Shown here: piece after piece, positions 1 through 8,574 of the stretch
Position numbering within the stretch: position 1 is the first letter of the stretch
Layout of the letters: each line of letters opens with the position of its first letter
Assembly (NCBI GenBank): GCA_035772405.1
Contig: JAYKKM010000263.1
Location: 1,317,001-1,381,000, forward strand
Source: Chrysogorgia sp. JL179-B06
Taxonomy: Eukaryota; Cnidaria; Anthozoa; Scleralcyonacea; Chrysogorgiidae
DNA: 64,000 nt
Direction: 5' to 3'
Notes under the pieces: model-generated
Told to the model about the DNA's origin: nothing
What the model saw: the letters and a program-made list of their open reading frames with translations, nothing else
Databases searched by the model: none
Made by a program: the position numbers and the translations under genes

Positions 1-3000
1 GTGTAATCTGCAAGTGTCGCTAGAGTACTTTTTCATAATGTAGTTATAGTGAAAATCATACATCAGAGTTTTGCTCAAGTCTAGTATGCACATACCCACA
101 TACGCAGGTCGATTTAGTGTCAGCGTTTCTTTAACTTTGTGGACAGCGACTAAATTCTCGCTAAATATTTTGCAAGACACAAACGTTGGCTTCGAGACGA
201 GCTTTTCTAATTTCCTAGCAGTTGTCACTAGTCTCACGTCAACGCGCTTCCTCAAATTTTCCATTGTTTTTCCAAACACACTGTTGTTCATCAACTTGAA
301 GAAGTCCTTCTCGAAAGCGTTCTTAGCTGCGGTTCTTTTGACTGTGTTAAAGTCGATGTACTTACCCAACCACTTGGACTGGTCAAACTGTAGGACCCTA
401 TGAGTCTTTTTGATTTTTAACCCAAGATCCATGTACAACTGCAGATTTCCATAGTGACACACATACTTTTTTTTGTCCATCAAATTAGTCACCAGCTTCT
501 TTACACCACCAACACTCACGTTAAACTTATTTTTGATTTTTGTGCAGTACTCCGACAACATGTCAACGGTTATCTCCATCTTTTCAGGAGCCAGCGGGTA
601 ATCGTTGTGTAGGTCATGCAAATGGGTTGGATACTCCAAGTCGACTTCAAGCAGTAAACCTTTTTTACTACCGTCGTGATACTCACGCAGATTAACTTTT
701 TCTATTTCTTTCTCAGTCAACCATTTAAAACCGCCCGTGGGTAAACTTTGACTCATTGCCCACCCATACAAATTGTTGGCGTCAAGGTACATCAAATACT
801 TCGACTCTTGCGCTTTATCGTACCCCTTCATGTATTTATTATTCGCCACACCATGTCTGTTGCAAATGTAGCTCACACCACCACGCATACCTAATTCTAC
901 GAACTGGAACATGTCGATGTCGGACAATAACTCAAGCTCTACTCCAGTCATCTTCAGCATGGCATCCCAAGCCAACCCAGGCGATGTGAAATAATGGCAA
1001 GGGTCTAGTTTATACTCACGATGGCATGTCTTTCTAAAGTTCTCAAAAACGTCGGCGAGCAAGAGCACATCACTTTTCAAGTACAGGTCGTGGTACCCAC
1101 CCATACTCTCAACGTCGAAGTAGTCCCACACATCGATGGCACGCTCGTGCATTTCTTCCGTAATGTGCTCGTCGTTCAGAACGCTGTAGAAGTCCTTTTT
1201 GGAGGGTAGCTCGCGTTCGTCGAATTTATTAAAGGAGTCCATGTAATCATAGGGATAGACCCCCTTTCTTGTCATAAGTGCCAACCCCTCATCACGAAAC
1301 ACTTCTGACGTGTACTTGAAAGCGTCCCTTGGTAGGTTCTTCACCAAGTTGTCTAGACCGCTACTCATGAACTGGAAGCTGTCCAAAAATACCAAGTTTT
1401 TTCCAAGCATGAACGCCATGTACTTCTCCATGTTGTTTGGTATCACATTTATGTCTTGGCCAAACTTACCAATCTCCTGCATAATGAAATGGCTATCGTA
1501 GCCGCGCAAGTTATGAAAGATCACAGGGATTTTGTCAGTCAACTTAAAGTTCACATTACAGTCACGATGCGCGGACCCTCTGTACTTACCTGACACGTGA
1601 CAGTGGTCTCTCACTCTAACGTCGGCGCCAGTGTATTCAACGCTACAAATATGGCAACTCTTAGCCTCGTCGAAATTCTTCTTATCGTCGTCAGTCAGCA
1701 CCATTTCTTTGTTAAAGTGACTCTCAGATGTTTCTTTACAATATTCAACAATTTCTAACATCTCCCCAATGAACTTATTAACTGCGTTTTCACCACGGTA
1801 CACTTTCACTGACTTACTGTACTCGTTGTCGTAGCAACAAACTAATTTATACCCATAACCGCAGTCAACGTGTCTCTGATAAGCGTTTGTGTAGCTACAC
1901 TCGCTTGACAGCTTTGTTGTGTGCACCTTCTGTGTGATAGCCTCGAAGTCTGCGTACACCACAAATGGTACGTTTAGCTGTCTACTAAAATTCTCATATT
2001 TCACTTTCGCACCTTTTTGTGGCATTTTAATAGCCTGCTTCCCATTGATGACCAAACATACTTCAATGTGGCTTTCAAGCACGTCCTCTCGGGTGAAGCA
2101 CTGCAAACAATACCTACAAAAGTGCTTTCTCGCCTCGTGCTTTGTTTGCCGGTGCATGAATTTATTAAAATCGCGAATGTAGACGTAGTGCTTGTTACCT
2201 ACGTCATTAGTTATCAACAACAAGTCCATATGGTCAGGGTACACCTCCTTAGAAACGTACACAGGGAACGGCTGCTTATTTTCATACCCAAAAACATTAA
2301 TGCTAATTTCGTTAGCCTTTTCGATCTTGTTGTAATCTTTGAGTGTGACTGGGAAGTCGATTCCGTCATAATTCAGCTCACTGATATGGCTGGCGTACTT
2401 CGACGTTCTATCAGAGTTTTTTCCAGCAGGGAATTTATGTGCGAGGTGACACCATCTAAAGCACTCGTTGTCATCACCGTTATTTACGTTTATCAAACCC
2501 TTCTTACTGTTACGCAGCTCCTTTGGCAACGCAATGTAGCTACTCCCACGCAGAGGTCTGTAAATAGCGATATTGACGTAGTGCGCATCTATTTTGTCGA
2601 TAGTCCATCCAGACCCCTCAGATAACCACCCAGCTATCCGCGTCAAGATCTGTTCCGACCCACGATTGGCGACACCCTCGATGTCGTGTTCATTGATGAC
2701 GACGAACGTTTCGCTGTTAAAGTAGGCAGTTTTGTACGTGGTCTTATTGAGTTCTAAAACTTTCTCAAAAGTGACCTTGACTGTCTCTACCACTTTCATT
2801 CCGTTGGTCTCACCTAGTTCGCGTCTCAAAAGGTTGATGACAGCGCTTCTACTACCATTTACCTGATTGATGTCTCTATCGTCAATTACCTCGACTCCAT
2901 AGGACCTGGTGAACCCTCTCAGCGCTCGATCCAACAGCCGTGGGCTATGGTCTTCAACTGTGGGTTGTGCCTCCTGGTTTCTGACAAGACGGTTGTGTGT

Positions 3001-3189
3001 CCGACTACCAACGTTAACTCGCCTGTTTGTCAGCGGGTTAATAGTACTGACATTTGTCGTGTCGCTAAAAACACCATCTCTAACAAGTCGATTGTAGACT
3101 CGCCCATGAACGTTGACCGCTCTACCTGTTAGTGGATTTACAACGGCTGCACCATTTCTAACAAGTGAGTTTTCTGTGACGTCACCCAT
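1..3189 (-). CDS. Protein-primed family B DNA polymerase, C-terminus cut by window edge
   Basis: Replicates the element, probably by protein priming as in adenovirus and Polintons. About 1,063 residues are visible from an ATG at 3189. Two NPLT(G/N)R repeats near residues 15-70 resemble the 2-cysteine adaptor motif without its cysteines. A CRYC...H zinc finger follows near 355-375, then the exonuclease motif YADFEA near 410. Inside the exonuclease domain is an HNH/endonuclease VII-like insert (CHIC...RDHCHVSGKYRG...H...CN, about 510-545). Then come FHNLRGYDSHF (Exo II, about 560), YLKSDV (Exo III, about 705), polymerase motif A LDANNLYGW (about 805) and motif B NNSVFGK (about 970). Motif C (YxDTD type) would lie past the left edge. 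It is the last gene of a leftward block. No frame break is seen in the visible part. Confidence 0.93.
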   Translation of the reverse strand, partial: MGDVTENSLVRNGAAVVNPLTGRAVNVHGRVYNRLVRDGVFSDTTNVSTINPLTNRRVNVGSRTHNRLVRNQEAQPTVEDHSPRLLDRALRGFTRSYGVEVIDDRDINQVNGSRSAVINLLRRELGETNGMKVVETVKVTFEKVLELNKTTYKTAYFNSETFVVINEHDIEGVANRGSEQILTRIAGWLSEGSGWTIDKIDAHYVNIAIYRPLRGSSYIALPKELRNSKKGLINVNNGDDNECFRWCHLAHKFPAGKNSDRTSKYASHISELNYDGIDFPVTLKDYNKIEKANEISINVFGYENKQPFPVYVSKEVYPDHMDLLLITNDVGNKHYVYIRDFNKFMHRQTKHEARKHFCRYCLQCFTREDVLESHIEVCLVINGKQAIKMPQKGAKVKYENFSRQLNVPFVVYADFEAITQKVHTTKLSSECSYTNAYQRHVDCGYGYKLVCCYDNEYSKSVKVYRGENAVNKFIGEMLEIVEYCKETSESHFNKEMVLTDDDKKNFDEAKSCHICSVEYTGADVRVRDHCHVSGKYRGSAHRDCNVNFKLTDKIPVIFHNLRGYDSHFIMQEIGKFGQDINVIPNNMEKYMAFMLGKNLVFLDSFQFMSSGLDNLVKNLPRDAFKYTSEVFRDEGLALMTRKGVYPYDYMDSFNKFDERELPSKKDFYSVLNDEHITEEMHERAIDVWDYFDVESMGGYHDLYLKSDVLLLADVFENFRKTCHREYKLDPCHYFTSPGLAWDAMLKMTGVELELLSDIDMFQFVELGMRGGVSYICNRHGVANNKYMKGYDKAQESKYLMYLDANNLYGWAMSQSLPTGGFKWLTEKEIEKVNLREYHDGSKKGLLLEVDLEYPTHLHDLHNDYPLAPEKMEITVDMLSEYCTKIKNKFNVSVGGVKKLVTNLMDKKKYVCHYGNLQLYMDLGLKIKKTHRVLQFDQSKWLGKYIDFNTVKRTAAKNAFEKDFFKLMNNSVFGKTMENLRKRVDVRLVTTARKLEKLVSKPTFVSCKIFSENLVAVHKVKETLTLNRPAYVGMCILDLSKTLMYDFHYNYIMKKYSSDTCRLH

Positions 3190-3201
3190 GGCTTCTATAC
3201 A

Positions 3202-3762
3202 CTACACTTGTTTTTTCCTAAACCACTCGTCGTAGTAATTGTCACCACTTTCACACCATCCCAGCTCTGGGTACACCACCCCAAACAGATTGTTATCAAA
3301 CAAGTCTTTCACCTTCCCGTCTTTGAGGTCTGACACCTTCTTGAGTGTCTCGACTCGTCTTCTGTGGCACAACCTAATAATGTAGTACCCATATCTGCTG
3401 ACGTTTCTACCCTTTATCAAATTGCATGAGTGCAGCACATTGACAACTTTCAGGAAGTCCTCTTTTATCAACTCAAGGTGCTCATACTTCACAACGTTCC
3501 GTAGTCTCCTCCCCATCCACCAAGACCGTTTGTGAACGCTTTTTAACCGAGTGAGTCTCATGTCGCTGTAACTCTGAGTGTAACCCCATTCGGTGTCGCC
3601 ACACTTTGGACATGTGTACCCACCACAGTCAGTCACATTTTTCACAACGTCACAATCCGAGCAGTAGTAAAGCCTGAAGGTGCCTCCACACTCAATTTGC
3701 GTCTCACTCGCGATTTCGTCAATTGTTAAGCCATAACTCATCTGCCTCATAAGTTTGTCCAT
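3202..3762 (-). CDS. Zinc-ribbon protein, possibly VLTF3-like late transcription factor
   Basis: A protein of 186 residues starting at ATG 3762; a GTG one codon upstream extends the open frame but is not needed. A four-cysteine ribbon, YYCSDC...YTCPKCGD, lies near residues 32-57. A basic region with regularly spaced aromatic and leucine residues follows (WWMGRRLRN, YYIIRLC). That order (N-terminal ribbon, then a helical basic domain) is what the VLTF3-like late transcription factors of large DNA viruses and some Polinton-like viruses look like, but I cannot confirm homology by eye. It lies 12 bp upstream of the polymerase and is probably co-transcribed with it. Alternative: a generic zinc-ribbon DNA-binding protein. 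Confidence 0.75.
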   Translation of the reverse strand: MDKLMRQMSYGLTIDEIASETQIECGGTFRLYYCSDCDVVKNVTDCGGYTCPKCGDTEWGYTQSYSDMRLTRLKSVHKRSWWMGRRLRNVVKYEHLELIKEDFLKVVNVLHSCNLIKGRNVSRYGYYIIRLCHRRRVETLKKVSDLKDGKVKDLFDNNLFGVVYPELGWCESGDNYYDEWFRKKQV

Positions 3763-3789
3763 CACTCTTATACTACTCCAACATTTTTT

Positions 3790-4209
3790 TTACTGAGTTA
3801 GCACCCATACCGCTATTCCACTACCCAAGCCTAGCGCGCTAACAAACAATAATTGGTATTCCTTCATTTCCGCACTCGGTTGGTAGTAATCCGCAATCTT
3901 CGGGGACTCAGTGAACACTCGTCCGCTGTACTGAATAGTCATTACGCTTCTAAGTTCTTCCAACGCGTGGTTTGTGTCATTGATGTCGGCGTTAGCATCT
4001 GAGAGCATTTGCCGTAAACGCTGGATCTTATCTTTCTTAGCGACTTCATTCTCATACCACACTTCTTTCGCACTGGCTAACTGCTCCAACGCATGGTTGT
4101 GTCTTTTCATCTCAGCTTCATAACCTGAATGATTAAACTTTGAAAACATAAAACCAGCGCCCGCAAAAGCCACTGCATTAAATATCCCTCCAGCCACAAC
4201 GCTCACCAT
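3790..4209 (-). CDS. Small membrane protein with central coiled coil
   Basis: A protein of 139 residues, not recognised. A hydrophobic glycine/alanine-rich segment sits near residues 4-22 (VVAGGIFNAVAFAGAGFMF) and another at the C-terminus (LLFVSALGLGSGIAVWVL). Between them is a heptad-like coiled coil (about 30-95) rich in A, L, E and K. This bitopic or hairpin topology suits a virion or assembly membrane protein. It is the third of three consecutive small leftward membrane-protein genes (4818-3790) with very short spacers. Confidence 0.7.
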   Translation of the reverse strand: MVSVVAGGIFNAVAFAGAGFMFSKFNHSGYEAEMKRHNHALEQLASAKEVWYENEVAKKDKIQRLRQMLSDANADINDTNHALEELRSVMTIQYSGRVFTESPKIADYYQPSAEMKEYQLLFVSALGLGSGIAVWVLTQ

Positions 4210-4213
4210 TAAC

Positions 4214-4450
4214 TTACGTTGATTTGAATGGATCTGTCGGTATCCACTTTTTCGATTGCATCCATTTTACTAACAACGTTCCTGCACCAACAGCTGCAGC
4301 AAGTTTCACTGTGCCTTTCACAGTCTCTGGTGTTCCCAATGGTTCCCCCAAAGCCTTTTTAGAAATCATACTCACTACCACAGCACCAGTCGTAACAAGT
4401 AGCGCGTCGTACAGTTCGTTCATAAGTTCTTTTCGATCGATCGCGGACAT
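4214..4450 (-). CDS. Small membrane protein
   Basis: A protein of 78 residues from ATG 4450 (MSAIDRKEL...). The frame is open upstream to a TTG at 4477, but the internal ATG is the better start. Two hydrophobic helices are seen, around ALLVTTGAVVVSMI and KLAAAVGAGTLLVKW. The short C-terminus, KKWIPTDPFKST, is charged and polar. It is placed between two other membrane-protein genes, 4 bp before the next start. Function unknown; probably a virion or membrane-remodelling component. Confidence 0.65.
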   Translation of the reverse strand: MSAIDRKELMNELYDALLVTTGAVVVSMISKKALGEPLGTPETVKGTVKLAAAVGAGTLLVKWMQSKKWIPTDPFKST

Positions 4451-4473
4451 ATATACATTGTCGTGTGTTTTGT

Positions 4474-4818
4474 TCAAGAATCAAATGTGTCTAACGCTGG
4501 ACGACAAGTTCTACGATTTTCTGACGCGCTAACCACAGTGCTCACAGGTTCCAGTTGTGTCTCTTTTTCACTGCTAATTGTGTACCACAACGAAGCACCA
4601 GCGATGATTACACCAAGTGTTCCGACAATGTAACCATAGCTCCACTCGCTGCCCTGTTCTTCGTTGACTATCATTTCACGCATTTTCTTTTCTTTCGCAG
4701 CTTTCGATATCTCAGCCAACTTTTTACCAGCAGCGACGCGCTTTGGGTCCTTCACCTTAACACTTTTCACATCAGTCGTGATCTTAGCGTCAACAACCGT
4801 CTGTGAGTCTTCAACCAT
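4474..4818 (-). CDS. Small protein with charged N-terminus and one membrane segment
   Basis: A protein of 114 residues starting at ATG 4818. A lysine/alanine-rich helical N-terminal half (VKVKDPKRVAAGKKLAEISK) is followed by one transmembrane helix near 60-78 (YGYIVGTLGVIIAGASLWY) and a polar tail. It is the first gene of the leftward block that runs through the polymerase. It starts 119 bp from the divergent gene at 4938, so the intervening repeats probably control both directions. Not recognised. Confidence 0.65.
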   Translation of the reverse strand: MVEDSQTVVDAKITTDVKSVKVKDPKRVAAGKKLAEISKAAKEKKMREMIVNEEQGSEWSYGYIVGTLGVIIAGASLWYTISSEKETQLEPVSTVVSASENRRTCRPALDTFDS

Positions 4819-4840
4819 CTAATACACTATCGCGTGTTAT

Positions 4841-4885
4841 CTTACTCACAGGTGCCTCACAGTTGACCTCACAGGTATCTCACAG
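4841..4885. promoter_or_regulatory. Four phased CTCACAG repeats in a divergent promoter
   Basis: Four CTCACAG motifs start at about 4845, 4856, 4868 and 4879, every 11-12 bp, so all face the same side of the helix. They sit between the divergent starts at 4818 (-) and 4938 (+). A TATA-like GAGTATAACATAATG lies directly before the rightward start. This looks like a multi-site binding array. A fifth CTCACAGGT lies inside the leftward gene near 4541. Confidence 0.5.
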
Positions 4886-4937
4886 TTCCAGACCAAACGC
4901 ACTAAAAAATTAGGATTTTTTCTGAGAGTATAACATA

Positions 4938-5672
4938 ATGACCCAAGCCCGAGAAATCAGCGAAGAAGATATTGCCAACATGTTGAGAACAGCCTTTATC
5001 AGTGTGCCCACCCTACAAGGCGCCTCTGGACCTATCGTCTTAAACGAGTACTTCTCAACATACACAATGTTCGACCCCGACCCTGAAGGACCACCAAAAC
5101 GGCTTGGCTCTCAGATCCGCCATACAAGGTATCTTCTCGACGCTTGGATCGATCTTCGAGAAGACAGAGCCAACGAGCTTGCTGGTGTGTTAGCTGACAT
5201 AATCCCTGTGTGGTGTTACTCGCCATTCAAACACCTTATGTTAGCGAGTTACGTCTACTTGAGCGACCCTAGTGAGTCCACAGCTACATTACTCGGTAAT
5301 TTCCTCCAAGTGTTCTTAGCGACCCTTCTATGGAAACCGTGCCCAACCAAAGCCAAAGCGTGGCTAAAGCTCGCCGCAAACCGCGACGTTCACGTTTGCA
5401 AGGCGGGGTGTAATGAGATACTGGGTGTGGGTGATATCAGGGACCACGTACTCTCGCCCGCCCACAGACACTTTGCGAGAAATAAAAACGCGTACACCTG
5501 TCACCCATGCGGTGTGGTCACCAACGACCCACTGTATCGCTTGAGACATGAGAGCTCGAAGACTCACCTTGAAAACTTAGAGCTTCAGCGGATATTTAAC
5601 AACGAGCAACAGTTGCCGCAAGAGGGGAGAACATTTCTCTGGAGGTATAGTAATCATGAAGAAAGTCGGTAG
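4938..5672 (+). CDS. Unknown protein with C-terminal zinc-finger pair
   Basis: A protein of 244 residues. The N-terminal two-thirds is globular and not recognised. The C-terminal third has two finger-like sets: CKAGC...H...H (about 154-176) and CHPCG...H...H (about 192-210), so it probably binds nucleic acid. Its 3' end overlaps the thymidine kinase start by 17 bp, which suggests one rightward transcription unit. No catalytic motif seen. Confidence 0.7.
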   Translation: MTQAREISEEDIANMLRTAFISVPTLQGASGPIVLNEYFSTYTMFDPDPEGPPKRLGSQIRHTRYLLDAWIDLREDRANELAGVLADIIPVWCYSPFKHLMLASYVYLSDPSESTATLLGNFLQVFLATLLWKPCPTKAKAWLKLAANRDVHVCKAGCNEILGVGDIRDHVLSPAHRHFARNKNAYTCHPCGVVTNDPLYRLRHESSKTHLENLELQRIFNNEQQLPQEGRTFLWRYSNHEESR

Positions 5673-6228
5673 ACTAGAAATCGTGATTGGTCCCATGTTT
5701 GCAGGAAAAACAACAGAGACTCTTCGTAGGTTAATCACGTTAAGTAAGTCGGGGCTCAAAGTCCTGTACATGAACAACGCAGGCGACACCAGACGAACTG
5801 ACCACGCGTTCTCCACACATCGTCAGACCATTGTCGTCGGATCAGACAGTTTACCTGCGAAGTTAATCACCAACCTTCCGAGTCCTCCCGAGATAGTCGA
5901 TTATGACGTCATCGGAATTGATGAAGGCCATTGGTACTCTGGGTTACTCCCAATTATTCGCGAATACATTAAAGCCGGCATTTATGTCATTATTTGTGGT
6001 CTCGTAACAACGGAGCACTTAAAAAGACTTGGTGAACTCGACACACTGTTCTCAGTGGCAGACGACATCACATTTCTAAAAGCGTATTGCGCCGTTTGTC
6101 GCGACACTGATGGAACAACTGTTGAAGCGCCATTCAATTGGAGATATAATCCAGGACCATCATTCGTTGGTGGTGCTGAGCAATATCGCGCAGTGTGCAG
6201 ACGTCATCATCCTTCCACACAAAATTAA
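5656..6228 (+). CDS. tk: Thymidine kinase, TK1-like (type II)
   Basis: Phosphorylates thymidine to dTMP, feeding nucleotides to viral DNA synthesis in non-dividing cells. It has 190 residues, close to the usual 190-230. The Walker A motif GPMFAGKT is at 12-19. The Walker B-type DEGHWY near 89-94 replaces the common DEAQFF. The lasso/substrate region FVGGAEQYRAVC is at 170-181. The zinc site has CAVC at 145-148 and C181, but CRRH replaces the final C-x2-C, so the fourth ligand may be His184. All core residues are present. TK is common in large DNA viruses and uncommon in Polintons. Confidence 0.92.
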   Translation: MKKVGRLEIVIGPMFAGKTTETLRRLITLSKSGLKVLYMNNAGDTRRTDHAFSTHRQTIVVGSDSLPAKLITNLPSPPEIVDYDVIGIDEGHWYSGLLPIIREYIKAGIYVIICGLVTTEHLKRLGELDTLFSVADDITFLKAYCAVCRDTDGTTVEAPFNWRYNPGPSFVGGAEQYRAVCRRHHPSTQN

Positions 6229-6274
6229 GGGTGTTCTCGGATACCCCACTTTTTTAAATTTAGACATTGGTCAC

Positions 6275-6397
6275 ATGAAGCGTCCAATGTACCGTAGAAA
6301 CATTTTTTCACACAGTGGTCAGAAGGTTTGTGAAATAAAGAGAGAAAGTTTCGCAGACACCTTTCACCGAGTTAAAAACGTCTTTAAAAAATGCTAG
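6275..6397 (+). CDS. Possible 40-residue basic protein
   Basis: A short open frame from ATG 6275, 47 bp after the thymidine kinase stop. It is rich in K/R and has two cysteines. It occupies the gap between TK and the convergent Bro-N gene. Nothing else supports it; it could be 3' untranslated sequence. Confidence 0.22.
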   Translation: MKRPMYRRNIFSHSGQKVCEIKRESFADTFHRVKNVFKKC

Positions 6398-6465
6398 AGC
6401 AGTTGTCACTTCAGACGTCGTCTCAACAACGAGAACGAGCGCTAATTCGACTTATTACTCGCTGT

Positions 6466-7273
6466 CTAAAAAGTCTCTTTACAATAGCGTCTCTCGTGGT
6501 TACTCAACGCTGATTTATTTTTAAATTTACGAAGGCAGTGAGAGCATTGAAACCCAACGTCAAAGAGATATTTTATCACTGTGGTGATAGCGTCATCGTA
6601 TGAGTCGCACAACAACGTTAGATACCCAGCGGATTTATATCTGAGCAACAGAGACTCCTGCTCTTTGGACGTCCTACCTGTGCCACCTGGGTTCTTGAAA
6701 CTCAATCACAAGCCCGCTGTGCTGTCGGTTCGCATTGGCAATAATCAAGTCAGGCGTTCCACGTTGATAACCTTTTTTCCACGAATTTATTCTTTTACTC
6801 GAGGTGTCTTGATTCTCACCACAAGCGGCTATCAAAATAGCTTCTGGATAATATTTCCTAAGAAAACCAACGACTTTCGTATGAAGGTCGAACTCAGTGA
6901 TCATTTTAAATTGATTGTGTTTGAGACCAACGTCAGCTAAACTTTTTCTAACGCTTGGCAAGACCTCTGAGTGCACCCACCTTCCAAAGTGTTTCGCACG
7001 CTCCAATTTACTCGAGAACGTCAATGAGTAGACCCCAAGTTCGTTGATAAACGAGGCCTGCTCTATCTTCATTTTGCAATCAGGTTCGACGTGGTCGTTG
7101 ACTGCATCTTTTGGTCGAGCGTAACCTAGAGCACTTGCGACTTCTCTTGCTTTGAACCATACTTCACCGTTGTCCATGACCGTTGTGATTTGATGACCAT
7201 CGAAGTCGAATAATCGAAGCGCTGTGGAGGTCATCACTATATTATAGTCTCCCACAAAAAAACTATTCGACAT
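6466..7273 (-). pseudogene. Bro-N + VRR-NUC-like + C2H2 protein, interrupted by one frame change
   Basis: Two overlapping frames together hold one recognisable protein. The first runs from ATG 7273 (the frame is open to GTG 7282) to 6674; a later Met at 7234 is also possible. It carries a Bro-N domain (NGEVWFKAREVASALGYARP, then a LERAKHFGRWVHSEVLPSVR-type helix), then RGTPDLIIAN...GLVIEF, the core of a VRR-NUC nuclease. The second frame (to 6466) continues with the nuclease end (GGTGRTSKEQE...AGYLTLLC) and a C2H2-like finger (CSHC...H...YC). The change falls near 6697 in a TTTC context and equals one extra base. It may be a mutation, a sequencing error or +1 frameshifting. Confidence 0.75.
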
Positions 7274-7280
7274 AGGTGCC

Positions 7281-7292
7281 ACGCCTTTTATA
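7281..7292 (-). promoter_or_regulatory. TATA-like box TATAAAAGGCGT upstream of Bro-N gene
   Basis: On the minus strand TATAAAAGGCGT stands 8 bases before ATG 7273. If it positions transcription about 25-30 bases downstream, the usable start codon would be the Met at 7234, still ahead of the Bro-N domain. Confidence 0.45.
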
Positions 7293-7411
7293 GATCTGGT
7301 TTGTTGTGTACCAATGCAGCAAATACGTTTTGTTAGTCCTCAGTTTTCTACGTCGTCTGAAAAAGTTTCTAATGTTACGAGCCAGTTTTCTAAGCCAACC
7401 CATTACATAAC

Positions 7412-7621
7412 TTAGGTCACGTCTCCCACAAGTCCTACAGTGTCTAATTCTGCGGGTAACATAATAGGTTCGCCATAAGTCTTTTTAGACCTCATACCAA
7501 TCTCAGCGTGGAGCTCGAGAGTCACATCACCGCGGCCAAACGATCCACCAGCTTTGAACATGTGGTCAGTCGTCTTATTTATTTTGTATATTTCACGAGG
7601 TCTCGAGATACATGCTCCCAT
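7412..7621 (-). CDS. Small protein with N-myristoylation signal
   Basis: A protein of 69 residues. Its N-terminus, MGACISRPR, is a good N-myristoylation/palmitoylation signal (Gly2, Cys4, Ser6, then basic), so it is probably membrane-anchored. The rest is polar and not recognised. It starts directly after the stop of the fibre-like gene and is probably co-transcribed with it. Element A also ends with a second MGxxxS protein (16,294). Confidence 0.6.
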   Translation of the reverse strand: MGACISRPREIYKINKTTDHMFKAGGSFGRGDVTLELHAEIGMRSKKTYGEPIMLPAELDTVGLVGDVT

Positions 7622-8572
7622 TTACTTTACACCATATTCCTTCATCATTTCTCCACCCATGATTATGATGTCTCGGTTTGTCATGTAACCACTCACGATT
7701 TTCACACCGTAGAACTCTATCAACGATGGGTGTGCATAGGGCGCTAGTGGTATTCTTGGTCGATGTATTCCAAAAATTGTTCCGTAGGGTGCGCCTATCT
7801 TTTTCATATTTGCTATGAAGTCTGAATCGGTTGACTTAACGTTGTTGACTCTGACATGTGAATTGCTCATTTGCCAGTGTATCGATATCATATGCATTTT
7901 GGTGAGGTCAATAATACTCGGAATAGTGCATACTTTCTCCATCGCTGGGATGCTACCACCATACGCGAGCTTGTTGGTCACACCAGTCTTGTACCCTATG
8001 AACTTATCCCAACTACCATCGTCGTTTGATATAATTGTCTCCCAATTTGATCCAGCGGTTCTCATTGGTAACCTCACTACGACAAAAATGGAGAGATCAC
8101 ACCATTGCATACTTGGACAATTAAAATGAAGACCTGACTCAAGTGGGATTGGTGTTAACACGGGTGATAGAAAACTTTGACTCACACCGCTGATGCCGAC
8201 AATAGGACCATAAGCCGGGTTGTTTTGCACTAATTTACTTGTTTCACCAATGGCTTTCACTTTGTTTGAACCATTGGCATGAAATTCCACGTTTTTCAAG
8301 GCGTGTGTGCTAACGTTGAAGTCGAGCACAACATTGTAGGACTGACTCTTGAGGAAACCTGCTAACAATTGCTCTAGAGTTCTTTTATTCGCGGCATCTG
8401 AGTCATCGACTGGGTCTGCTACGTTTTTTATCGCTGAGCCTTGCATGTCTATTATTCCAGACATCCTTCCACCGGTCGCGCTTAATTTAGGATCTTCGTC
8501 CAGATGCCTTTTCGTTCTCTTTAGTATTTTATCGTGAGGGTCGTCAGACTCATACCCATAGTTTAGACTCAT
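7622..8572 (-). CDS. Fibre-like protein, candidate receptor-binding protein
   Basis: A protein of 316 residues. Residues about 36-70 read GRMSGIIDMQGSAIKNVADP followed by DDSDAANKRTLEQLL. This is the M-x-G-x-I-x-M-x-G-x-x-I-x-N-(L/V)-x-x-P...DA-x-x-K motif typical of trimeric tail-fibre and collar regions. A short helix comes next. The C-terminal ~200 residues are beta-rich with alternating hydrophobics, consistent with a jelly-roll or lectin-type head. It probably decorates capsid vertices and binds cells. It lies between the myristoylated protein and the large tail-anchored protein. Confidence 0.6.
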   Translation of the reverse strand: MSLNYGYESDDPHDKILKRTKRHLDEDPKLSATGGRMSGIIDMQGSAIKNVADPVDDSDAANKRTLEQLLAGFLKSQSYNVVLDFNVSTHALKNVEFHANGSNKVKAIGETSKLVQNNPAYGPIVGISGVSQSFLSPVLTPIPLESGLHFNCPSMQWCDLSIFVVVRLPMRTAGSNWETIISNDDGSWDKFIGYKTGVTNKLAYGGSIPAMEKVCTIPSIIDLTKMHMISIHWQMSNSHVRVNNVKSTDSDFIANMKKIGAPYGTIFGIHRPRIPLAPYAHPSLIEFYGVKIVSGYMTNRDIIIMGGEMMKEYGVK

Positions 8573-8574
8573 TA

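Noticed and set aside
71..3132. Plus-strand frames over 1-3.1 kb, including one of 202 codons
   Set aside because: They are antisense to the polymerase, whose conserved motifs are clear on the minus strand.
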